In this document: one piece after another, positions 37,501-44,846 of the stretch
Layout: every line of letters begins with the position of its first letter
How positions within the stretch are numbered: the stretch's first letter is position 1
NCBI RefSeq assembly: GCF_002150805.1
Contig: NZ_MTBA01000007.1
Coordinates: forward strand, 62,001-126,000
Direction: 5' to 3'
DNA length: 64,000 nucleotides
Origin: Oceanospirillum sanctuarii
Lineage (GTDB): Bacteria > Pseudomonadota > Gammaproteobacteria > Pseudomonadales > Halomonadaceae
Translations under genes and position numbers: made by a program
Notes under the pieces: generated by a model
Told to the model about the DNA's origin: nothing
The model's database searches: none
The model's input: the letters and a program-made list of their open reading frames with translations, nothing else

Positions 37501-39443
37501 GTGAATTCGGTCATGATGTACAGAACGAAGACTTCACCGTTGTGGGTATCGGTGATATGAGCGGTGACGTATTCGGTAACGGCATGCTGCTGTCTGAGCA
37601 TATTCAGCTGGTTTGTGCCTTTAACCACCTGCACATCTTCGTTGATCCGAATCCGGATGCTCTGAGCAGCTTCCGTGAGCGTAAGCGTATGTTTGATCTG
37701 CCACGCTCCAGCTGGGCAGACTACAACGCAAAACTGATCTCTGAAGGCGGCGGTATCTTTGCCCGTTCGGCGAAGTCCATCGTGATCACGCCTCAGATGA
37801 AAGAGCGTTTTGATATTCAGGAAGATCACCTGTCACCAAACGATCTGATCTCTGCGGTTCTGAAAGCACCGGTTGATCTGGTCTGGAACGGTGGTATCGG
37901 TACTTACGTGAAAGCGACCAGCGAAACCCATGCGGATGCTGGTGATAAGGCGAATGATGGCCTGCGTATCAACGGTAACCAGATGCGTGCCCGTGTACTG
38001 GGTGAGGGTGGTAACCTGGGTGTGACTCAGCGTGCCCGTATCGAATACGGTCTGCATGGCGGTGCATCCAACACTGACTTTATCGATAACGCAGGTGGTG
38101 TGGACTGTTCCGACCACGAGGTAAATATCAAGATTCTGCTGGCTGAACTGGTTGAGCAGGGTGATATGACCGAGAAGCAGCGTAACCAGCTGCTGGAAGC
38201 GATGACCGAAGAAGTTGGTGATCTGGTTCTGAAGAACAACTACAGCCAGTCTCAGGCGCTGAGCTTGGCTAAGATTATGGCGAAAGAAGGCATCGGCCAG
38301 TTCCGTCGCTTTATCAACGCGCTGGAAAGTGAAGGCAAACTGAACCGTGAGCTGGAATTTATCCCGGGTGATGATGAGCTGCTGGAGCGTTTCAATCAGG
38401 GCGAAGGTTTGACCCGTGCAGAGCTGTCTGTACTCATCTCTTACGCGAAGTCTGATCTGAAACAGGCGCTGCTGGCGACTGAAGTACCGGATGACAGCTT
38501 TATCGAGCGTGAAGTGGAGCGTGCCTTCCCTCAGGTTCTGGTCGAGAAGTACAAGCCGGCGATGTACAACCACCGTCTGAAGCGTGAAATCGTTTCGACT
38601 CAGCTGGCGAACGATCTGGTGGATTACGGCGGTATCGCCTTCATTCACCGTCTGATCGACTCTTCCGGTGCAGAAGCTGCTGAGATTGCACGTGCTTACG
38701 TGGTAACCCGTGAAGTGTTCGGTATCCACAACCTGTGGAAACAGATCGAGCAGCTGGATAACCGCGTAGACAGCTCGGTTCAGTACGACATGATGCTGGA
38801 ACTGATGCGTCTGATCCGCCGTGCAACCCGTTGGTTCCTGCGTCCGCATCTGGCGAACCTGCCGGTACGTGATGTGATCGAACTGTACGAGCCGAAAGTA
38901 CGCATGCTGAGCGAAGGTATCGGTGAGCGTCTGCGTGGTGCGCAGCTGGAGAACTGGAACAAGCGTCGTGAAGAACTGATCAGCAAAGGTGTTCCTGAAG
39001 CGCTGGCGGATCAGGTTGCGGCAACCTCCGGTCTGTACTCTCTGCTGGGTATTGTTGAAGCAGAGCGCGCAACCGGTGAGAAACTGCAGCGCGTTGCTGA
39101 AGTGTACTTCGAACTGGGTCATCAGCTGGATCTGCAGTGGATCAGCCAGAAGATCACTCAACTGCACGTTCACGACAGCTGGGAAGCTCTGGCCCGTGAA
39201 ACCTTCCGTGACGATCTGGATTGGCAGAGCCGCGCTCTGGCGATCAGTGTGATTCAGATGGAAGACGGTGCACTGGAAGTTGAAGGTCGTGTGACTCAGT
39301 GGATGAAGCGTCACCAGCATCAGGTTAACCGCTGGCAGACTATTCTGCGTGAGATCGAGTCTGGCAACAAAGCTGACTTCCCGATCTACTCGGTAGCGAT
39401 GCGTGAGCTGTTTGACTTGGCACAGATGCAAATGGAGGCATAA
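34596..39443 (+). CDS. gdhB: NAD-specific glutamate dehydrogenase, large (about 180 kDa) type
   Basis: The enzyme deaminates glutamate to 2-oxoglutarate with NAD+ and links amino-acid catabolism to the TCA cycle. I start at ATG 34596 behind TGAGG (1615 residues), six bases after an in-frame TTG. The first 700 residues hold the regulatory ACT-like region typical of the class. The catalytic domain begins near 720. The core is [20 protein letters not shown] near 814-833, with [18 protein letters not shown] next. The NAD-binding and product region includes [19 protein letters not shown], and [18 protein letters not shown] is near 1135. Length and motifs fit the GdhB enzyme of Pseudomonas. A DUF2835 gene follows ten bases later. 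Confidence 0.96.
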   Translation: [1615 protein letters not shown]

Positions 39444-39452
39444 TATGCCCCC

Positions 39453-39674
39453 ATGCAGGAAGTCATCATTTCACTAAGCTTAAGTGCTGAAAAATATCTG
39501 GAGTATTACCGCGGTTACGCCACTGGCGTAATCGCCTACGATACCCTCGGCAGGCGGATTCAGTTACCCGCCTCCGTGTTGCGGCCGTTTGTCACCCATC
39601 AGGGGATACATGGTCGTTTCAGGGTAAAGTTCGGAGCCGGTAATAAATTCCAGAGCATAGAAAGGGTAGCCTGA
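39453..39674 (+). CDS. DUF2835-family small protein
   Basis: A 73-residue protein matching DUF2835: ISLSLSAEKYLEYYRGYATG, then the GRRIQLPASVLRPFVTHQGI block, then HGRFRVKFGAGNKFQSIERV. The YYRG and LRPF..GIHG.F motifs are characteristic. Function is unknown; the size and mixed beta pattern suggest a small nucleic-acid or protein-binding fold. The start lies ten bases after the glutamate dehydrogenase stop, with GGAGG inside the end of that gene, so they share a transcript. The terminator stem begins inside its last codons. Confidence 0.9.
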   Translation: MQEVIISLSLSAEKYLEYYRGYATGVIAYDTLGRRIQLPASVLRPFVTHQGIHGRFRVKFGAGNKFQSIERVA

Positions 39675-39692
39675 AAGGGCTGCCCTTTTTTG
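39661..39692 (+). terminator. Rho-independent terminator overlapping the DUF2835 stop codon
   Basis: AAAGGGTAGCC pairs with GGCTGCCCTTT (one G-T wobble) and is followed by T-rich sequence. The left arm is the end of the DUF2835 coding sequence. Confidence 0.75.
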
Positions 39693-39829
39693 TTTGTGCT
39701 GCTTGTTTTACTCCTCATTCGCCTTTCACACCTTTTAACCACTTTGCCGTTAATGCTTTTAGTGTGCTGTCAGCGTATAATCCGGCCGTTTTTCATCCGC
39801 TTTGATGCATCGCTTTCGGGAGTCCTGTC

Positions 39830-40861
39830 ATGTACGGTTTAGCGCGCAATATTCTGTTCCGTTTTTCTGGTGAAACGGCCCATGAACTGGCTTTGGATGG
39901 CCTGAATGCCGCCAATCGTCTGGGCGTATTATCTCCATTTGTGGCCAAGCCGGTTCAGGCTCCGGTTGAAGTGATGGGTATTACCTTCCCGAATGCTGTA
40001 GGTATGGCTGCGGGGCTGGATAAAAATGCGGATTATCTGGATGCGCTGGGTACGCTGGGTTTTGGTTTTGTCGAAGTGGGCACGGTTACCCCTAAGCCTC
40101 AGCCGGGTAACGACAAGCCTCGTCTGTTCCGAATTCCGGAGAAAGACGCCATCATCAACCGTATGGGCTTCAACAACAAAGGTGTGCACCACCTGGTTGA
40201 GCAGGTTAAGCAGCGTAAGTTTCAGGGTATTGTTGGTATCAACATCGGTAAGAACCTGACCACTTCAGTGGAAGATGCTGAAAAAGATTACCTGTACTGC
40301 CTGAAGGAAGTTTATCCACACGCAGACTATGTGACGGTAAACATCTCTTCTCCTAATACTCCGGGGCTGCGTACCCTGCAGTTTGGTGAAACTCTGGAAG
40401 CGCTGCTGCGCTCTCTGAAAGAAGAGCAGACCCGTCTGGCTGAACAGCATCAGCGTTATGTACCGATCGCCGTTAAAATTGCGCCGGATATGACCGATGA
40501 AGAGATCCGCATGGTGGCAGACAATATCCGTAATCAGAAAATGGATGCGGTCATTGCTACCAATACCACCCTGGATCGTGATGCGGTTCTGGGACTGGAT
40601 AATGCTGATGAAGCGGGTGGCCTGAGTGGTAAGCCGGTGCGTGATAAGTCCACACACGTGATTAAAGTGCTGGCGGAAACCCTGCAAGGTGAGCTGCCGA
40701 TTATCGGTGTTGGCGGTATTGATAGCGCTGAAGCTGCCTGTGAAAAAATCGAAGCGGGTGCGAGTCTGGTTCAGGTTTATACCGGCTTTATCTATCAGGG
40801 TCCTAAGCTTGTGAAAGAGGCTGCTGAAGCGGTTGCAGCGCTTCAGGCGTCCCGTAAGTAA
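39830..40861 (+). CDS. pyrD: Dihydroorotate dehydrogenase (quinone), class 2
   Basis: The enzyme oxidises dihydroorotate to orotate in pyrimidine synthesis and passes electrons through FMN to membrane quinone. The 343-residue protein has the class 2 N-terminal amphipathic helix ([20 protein letters not shown]) that docks to the membrane. FMN and substrate motifs are [24 protein letters not shown] and [15 protein letters not shown], the last carrying the catalytic Ser region. The C-terminal [20 protein letters not shown] binds phosphate of FMN. The start has GGGAG eight bases ahead. pyrD-rmf-rlmKL is the order also found in Pseudomonas. Confidence 0.97.
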   Translation: MYGLARNILFRFSGETAHELALDGLNAANRLGVLSPFVAKPVQAPVEVMGITFPNAVGMAAGLDKNADYLDALGTLGFGFVEVGTVTPKPQPGNDKPRLFRIPEKDAIINRMGFNNKGVHHLVEQVKQRKFQGIVGINIGKNLTTSVEDAEKDYLYCLKEVYPHADYVTVNISSPNTPGLRTLQFGETLEALLRSLKEEQTRLAEQHQRYVPIAVKIAPDMTDEEIRMVADNIRNQKMDAVIATNTTLDRDAVLGLDNADEAGGLSGKPVRDKSTHVIKVLAETLQGELPIIGVGGIDSAEAACEKIEAGASLVQVYTGFIYQGPKLVKEAAEAVAALQASRK

Positions 40862-40891
40862 GGCTTTCTGACTTTACTGGCAGGTATTAAA

Positions 40892-40917
40892 AAGGCTCGC
40901 ATTTGCGAGCCTTAGAA
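40892..40917. terminator. Terminator between convergent pyrD and rmf
   Basis: AAGGCTCGC and GCGAGCCTT form a perfect stem with an ATTT loop. The T-run is best on the minus strand (TTTTTAA after the stem), fitting the rmf gene; on the plus strand the tail is AGAATTTT. Confidence 0.8.
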
Positions 40918-40972
40918 TTTTGAGGGATATGATCCTGATGAGCCCGTCGACTTATCAGCGATCAGAAACAGT

Positions 40973-41182
40973 TTAAGACAGTACTGCTGGGTTCTTGTGG
41001 ATCCCTGAGACGCCTGTCATACCCGCCCAGGAATCAGCGCGGCCTTCTCGCCATCCGCTCATCCAATATTGTCGGGTATCTATGTTGTTATTTGGGCAAA
41101 GATCACGGGATTTTCCGGATACGCCCGCTTGGTAACCACGTAAAAAAGCTCGTTGGGCAGGGTCTCTTTTTTGTCTTTTCAT
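40973..41182 (-). CDS. rmf: Ribosome modulation factor
   Basis: RMF binds 70S ribosomes and promotes 100S dimer formation in stationary phase or under stress. A long open frame extends to 41308, but the RMF-like part begins at Met 41182 (MKRQKRDPAQRAFLRGYQAG), giving 69 residues. The core CPNNNIDTRQYWMSGWREGR matches the E. coli core around its Cys and GGWREA. The C-terminus is about 14 residues longer than the E. coli protein (WAGMTGVSGIHKNPAVLS). GAGG precedes the chosen start by about 11 bases. The position between pyrD and rlmKL is the one seen in Pseudomonas. Confidence 0.93.
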   Translation of the reverse strand: MKRQKRDPAQRAFLRGYQAGVSGKSRDLCPNNNIDTRQYWMSGWREGRADSWAGMTGVSGIHKNPAVLS

Positions 41183-41649
41183 AGTGAGTAACGCCTCGTA
41201 GCTATCTGTGGAGTTTGCCGGGACACCGTCGCTCTGTTCGAGGTTATACGGTGGGCCGATGTGTACGGCCTCTGGCAAACGCTCCCTAAATGTAAAGTCC
41301 TGTGGCACTTGGATGCCGTTTTTTTCAGGTCTGGCTTCAGTTTCCTTCGGAATCTGAAATTACATCAGGTTTCTTTAACCTCCGGTCTGATGTTAGGTAC
41401 AGAATCTTGGAAAAATCTTTTAAAAGAGTCTGTACTGTCAAAGACCTGTTTAGGGGTTTAGAGTTCACTCTTGTTTTTCGACATATAAGTCTTTAGACGT
41501 TTGCGCAAGATGTGCGACAACAGTTAAGTTGTAGTTGAATTGTCATACTTTGTCGAACACCTTTTTTTCATAATCCTGCTGCTGCTTAGTCGGGGCAGGA
41601 ATAACGAAACATGCTAATAAAGTTAGCCTGTTGAATTGGCTGGGAAATA
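41183..41649. other. Divergent non-coding region between rmf and rlmKL
   Basis: These 467 bases separate divergent genes. Short open frames on the plus strand (within 41261-41496) have no ribosome site or recognisable sequence, so I treat the stretch as regulatory. An A+T-rich segment with CATAAT at 41569-41574 is a possible -10 element for rlmKL, but no properly spaced -35 was found. The length suggests complex control of rmf, which is strongly stress-regulated in other bacteria. Confidence 0.4.
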
Positions 41650-43833
41650 ATGGCGTTACTAGATCTTTTTTTAACCTGTCCGAAAAGCCTTGAAGGCCTG
41701 TTAGCACAGGAATGTGCAGAACTGGGTGCAGAGAATGTTAAGGAAAAAGTGGCTGGTGTTGAGTGTCGGGCAACGCTGGAAGTGGCCTATCGCCTCTGCC
41801 TGTGGTCACGTCTGGCAAACCGGGTGCTGCTCCGTCTTTATACCGGCCCTGCGGAAACCGCTGATGAACTGTATGACACGGTTCAGTGGGTGAACTGGCA
41901 GGAGCACATGCAGGATCAGGGTACGCTGGCGGTGGATTTCACCGGTAGTAACCGAGAGATTCGCAATACCCACTTTGCGGCGCAACGGGTTAAAGATGCC
42001 ATTGTTGATCAGCTGAAAGAGAAAACCGGTTTCCGTCATTCGGTGGATAAAGAGCGTCCGTCGATGCGGGTTAACGCGCGTCTGAACCGTGGTGAAGTGG
42101 TGCTGAGTCTGGATCTGTCCGGCAGCAGTCTGCATCAACGTGGCTACCGTTTGGATGGTGCTATGGCACCTCTGAAAGAGAACCTGGCGGCAGCGATTCT
42201 GATTCGTTCCGGCTGGCCTGCTCTGGCGAAAGAGGGTAAACCTCTGATCGATCCTATGTGTGGTTCCGGTACCCTGCTGATTGAAGGTGCGCTGATCGCG
42301 ATGGATCAGGCTCCGGGTCTGAACCGCAGTCACTTCGGTTTCTTCACCTGGAAGCAGCACGACTTTGATCTCTGGCGCGAAATTGAGCATGAAGCAGAAG
42401 CCCGTGCTTCTCTCGGCCGTAGCCGCTGGAAGGGCCTGATTTATGGCTATGATGCCAGCGGTAAAGCACTGGTTGCAGCACAGAAGAATATCCGTCGTGC
42501 AGGTCTGGATAAGATTGTAAACGTCACCAAAAAAGAGCTGGCCTATTTTGTTCAGCCAACCCACGCCGGTAATCTGGAGGCGGGTCTTGTGGCGACTAAC
42601 CCGCCTTACGGTGAGCGTATCAGTGATATGCCGTCTCTGATTCACCTGTACCGTCATCTGGGTGATCGCCTGAAGGAGTCTTTCCCAGGCTGGCAGGTTT
42701 CTGTCTTTACCGGCAACGGTGATCTGTGCCACAAGATGGGGCTGCGCAGTCATAAGCAGTACAACATGTTTAACGGCGCGCTGCCGTGTAAGTTGCTGTT
42801 GTTTGCGGTGGCGGCAGACTCGGATCAGAAAGAGCGTCCGGCGAAGCCAACTCAAAGCACCGAAGAACTGATGCGGGATGAAACCACCTGGAGTGAAGGC
42901 GGCCGTATGTTCGCCAACCGGGTACGTAAAAACCTGAAGAATCTGAAGAAGTGGCTGAAAAAAGAGAAGGTCGAGTGCTACCGCGCTTACGACTCTGATA
43001 TTCCGGAATATGCCGTTGCTGTTGATGTCTATGGCGATCATCTGCACGTTCAGGAATACGCGCCACCTAAGACAATTGATCCGGCTAAAGCGGAACGTCG
43101 TCTGATGGATGTGCTGCAGGTGTTACCAGCGGTGTTTGATATCAGCCCGTCCAACATTCACCTGAAACAGCGTAAACGTCAGTCTGGGCGTGCTCAGTAC
43201 GAAAAACTGGGTAAAAAGCGCGAGATGATGACCGTCACCGAAGGGCCATGCAAATTGCTGGTCAATCTGGAAGATTATCTGGATACCGGTCTGTTTCTGG
43301 ATCACCGCCCGATTCGTACTTACATCGGCGAGCAGTCCAAAGACCTGCGTGTGCTGAATTTGTTCTGTTACACCGCAACGGCTACGGTTCACGCTGCTGT
43401 GGGTGGTGCCCGCAGTACGGTCAGTGTTGACCTGTCCAATACCTATCTGGACTGGGGCAAAAAGAACATGCGTCTGAACGGTTTTTACGGTGAAGAGCAT
43501 GAATTCATTCAGGCGGACTGCAAGCAGTGGCTGCAGGAAAATACCCGCCTGTTTGATCTGATCTTTATGGATCCGCCAACCTTCTCCAACTCCAAGCGGA
43601 TGAAGGATGTGCTGGATATCCAGCGCGATCATGGGCGTATGATCCGTGATGCGATGCGGGTTGTGGCTCCGGGTGGTGCTCTGATCTTCTCCAATAACCT
43701 GCGCAGTTTTAAAATGGATGAATCCATTCTGGAAGAGTTTGATGTGCAGGATATTTCTAAAGAATCGGTGCCAACGGACTTTGCCCGAAACCAGAAGATT
43801 CACCAGTGTTATGAGATCCGCTATTTCGACTGA
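41650..43833 (+). CDS. rlmKL: Bifunctional 23S rRNA methyltransferase RlmK/RlmL
   Basis: This 727-residue fusion makes m2G2445 (RlmL half) and m7G2069 (RlmK half) in 23S rRNA. An N-terminal THUMP region covers about 45-160. RlmL has a SAM-binding motif DPMCGSGTLLIEGALIA near 201-217 and catalytic NPPYGERI near 317-324. RlmK occupies about 400-727, with LNLFCYTATATVHAAVGG near 569-586 and MDPPTFSNSKRM near 640-651. Length is close to that of the E. coli protein (702). The start has GGGAAATA ahead. It is transcribed divergently from rmf, with a 28-bp palindrome and a tandem repeat immediately downstream. Confidence 0.96.
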   Translation: MALLDLFLTCPKSLEGLLAQECAELGAENVKEKVAGVECRATLEVAYRLCLWSRLANRVLLRLYTGPAETADELYDTVQWVNWQEHMQDQGTLAVDFTGSNREIRNTHFAAQRVKDAIVDQLKEKTGFRHSVDKERPSMRVNARLNRGEVVLSLDLSGSSLHQRGYRLDGAMAPLKENLAAAILIRSGWPALAKEGKPLIDPMCGSGTLLIEGALIAMDQAPGLNRSHFGFFTWKQHDFDLWREIEHEAEARASLGRSRWKGLIYGYDASGKALVAAQKNIRRAGLDKIVNVTKKELAYFVQPTHAGNLEAGLVATNPPYGERISDMPSLIHLYRHLGDRLKESFPGWQVSVFTGNGDLCHKMGLRSHKQYNMFNGALPCKLLLFAVAADSDQKERPAKPTQSTEELMRDETTWSEGGRMFANRVRKNLKNLKKWLKKEKVECYRAYDSDIPEYAVAVDVYGDHLHVQEYAPPKTIDPAKAERRLMDVLQVLPAVFDISPSNIHLKQRKRQSGRAQYEKLGKKREMMTVTEGPCKLLVNLEDYLDTGLFLDHRPIRTYIGEQSKDLRVLNLFCYTATATVHAAVGGARSTVSVDLSNTYLDWGKKNMRLNGFYGEEHEFIQADCKQWLQENTRLFDLIFMDPPTFSNSKRMKDVLDIQRDHGRMIRDAMRVVAPGGALIFSNNLRSFKMDESILEEFDVQDISKESVPTDFARNQKIHQCYEIRYFD

Positions 43834-43855
43834 TCAGCGGTGATATAAGAGAGTA

Positions 43856-43883
43856 CAAACAGCCTGCAACTGCAGGCTGTTTG
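43856..43883. terminator. 28-bp palindrome after rlmKL, possible terminator
   Basis: Two perfect 13-base arms (CAAACAGCCTGCA and its complement) flank only two central bases. No T-run follows on either strand, so it may act as an RNA-stabilising hairpin or a protein site rather than a standard terminator. Confidence 0.5.
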
Positions 43884-43910
43884 CTATCGGAATAGCGACC
43901 ATCCCAACGG

Positions 43911-44003
43911 CCATTAGGTCTCAACAACCATTAGGTCTCAACAACCATTAGGTCTCAACAACCATTAGGTCTCAACAACCATTAGATCTCAACAACTATT
44001 AGA
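43911..44003 (+). repeat. 17-bp tandem direct repeat, five copies plus a degenerate sixth
   Basis: The unit is CCATTAGGTCTCAACAA. Copies start at 43911, 43928, 43945, 43962 and 43979; the first four are identical and the fifth has one change (AGATCT). A sixth partial copy (CTATTAGATTGAG) runs into the ribosome site of the glutaredoxin-like gene. The block lies in the leader of that gene, 14-106 bases before its start. Identical head-to-tail copies indicate slippage or recent expansion. Confidence 0.9.
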
Positions 44004-44016
44004 TTGAGGAAAAACG

Positions 44017-44268
44017 ATGAGTCAGGTGTTAAATCTTTACACCACGCTGGGCTGTCATCTGTGCGAGCAGGCGCTGGCGATTGTACATCCGTTAGTAGCG
44101 GAAAAAGGCATTGAGCTTAAGCTGGTGGAAATCAGTGAATCGGAAGCTCTGGTGGAAAAATACGGAATTCGGATTCCTGTGATTCGACTGGAAAATCGGG
44201 AAGAAGAACTGGGCTGGCCATTTGATAGCCAAGCCGCCGAGGCTTATCTTGAGCTGGCGGCAGCCTGA
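44017..44268 (+). CDS. Glutaredoxin-family protein (DUF836 type)
   Basis: An 83-residue thioredoxin-fold protein. The N-terminus LYTTLGCHLCEQALAIVHPL has a CxxC active site (Cys13 and Cys16) in the DUF836 glutaredoxin-like pattern. The cis-proline is in YGIRIPVIRLENR near residues 50-62, and GWPFDSQAAEAYL ends the fold. It is probably a cytoplasmic dithiol/disulfide protein or a reductase partner; no substrate is evident. The start is preceded by TTGAGGAAAAACG. Its leader contains the 17-bp tandem repeats, which could affect translation or transcription by changing in number. Confidence 0.85.
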   Translation: MSQVLNLYTTLGCHLCEQALAIVHPLVAEKGIELKLVEISESEALVEKYGIRIPVIRLENREEELGWPFDSQAAEAYLELAAA

Positions 44269-44293
44269 TACTCAAAAGGCTTGCGGAGACGTG

Positions 44294-44581
44294 TTAGCCG
44301 GTAGGCAGTTCGCCGGCTTTCATCAGGTCTGAAAACAGATCCGCAGCTTCTTCGCTGTCATCCAGCTGCAGTACCCGCTTCATACCCCGGCTTTCCTGAA
44401 CGGTACCGATGCTTTCCATCAGGGTTACCGCTTCATCATAAGATTCCATCAGAGAATGGGTCAGTCCACCAAACTGGGTGCCAATCTGTCCCCAGGCTTT
44501 GGTCAATAGCCAGTCGCCGAACATATCCTGATGGATATGAACCAGACAGTAATCATGTTCGTTTTGCCAGCGAACAATCAC
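44294..44581 (-). CDS. WGR-like domain protein, small
   Basis: A 95-residue protein. The stretch IVRWQNEHDYCLVHIHQDMF followed by GDWLLTKAWGQIGTQFGGLT resembles a WGR domain: a tryptophan-glycine pair with following Gly-rich turn (AWGQIGTQFGG) and an aromatic-rich beta region. WGR domains in larger proteins contact nucleic acids or polymers (PARPs and MolR are known hosts), but this stand-alone copy has no other domain. A helical tail (DDSEEAADLFSDLMKAGE) follows. It is convergent with the glutaredoxin-like gene and divergent from pdxB. The function is unknown. Confidence 0.75.
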   Translation of the reverse strand: MIVRWQNEHDYCLVHIHQDMFGDWLLTKAWGQIGTQFGGLTHSLMESYDEAVTLMESIGTVQESRGMKRVLQLDDSEEAADLFSDLMKAGELPTG

Positions 44582-44846
44582 TTGTGCAACTCCTGCGGAC
44601 TGATATGATTCCCAACTACTTCTTCAGGTTTTATCACCTGATCGTAGTCCCTGTTGTGTACCCATTAAAGTGTACCAGTAAGTACCTGATTTAAGCAGAT
44701 ACGTGGTCTTTAATAAGCCATTTATGACCACTGGCAGGAATTGAGCCTGAATCCCACGCATTTGTAAAGTGTTGATATGAAAAGCCCTTTCCATCGCAGA
44801 AGCGATTAACTGTAAAAAAGGGCTGAATAAGAACAGAGGAAAACCG

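Noticed and set aside
35823-39431. Two long minus-strand frames opposite the glutamate dehydrogenase gene
   Set aside because: They are complements of a strongly conserved coding sequence, show no domain signatures and no ribosome sites.
41261-41496. Small plus-strand frames between rmf and rlmKL
   Set aside because: No ribosome site, no recognisable sequence, and they overlap each other in different frames.
43911-44003. CRISPR array
   Set aside because: The repeats are 17 bp, directly tandem with no spacers, and no cas genes are present.
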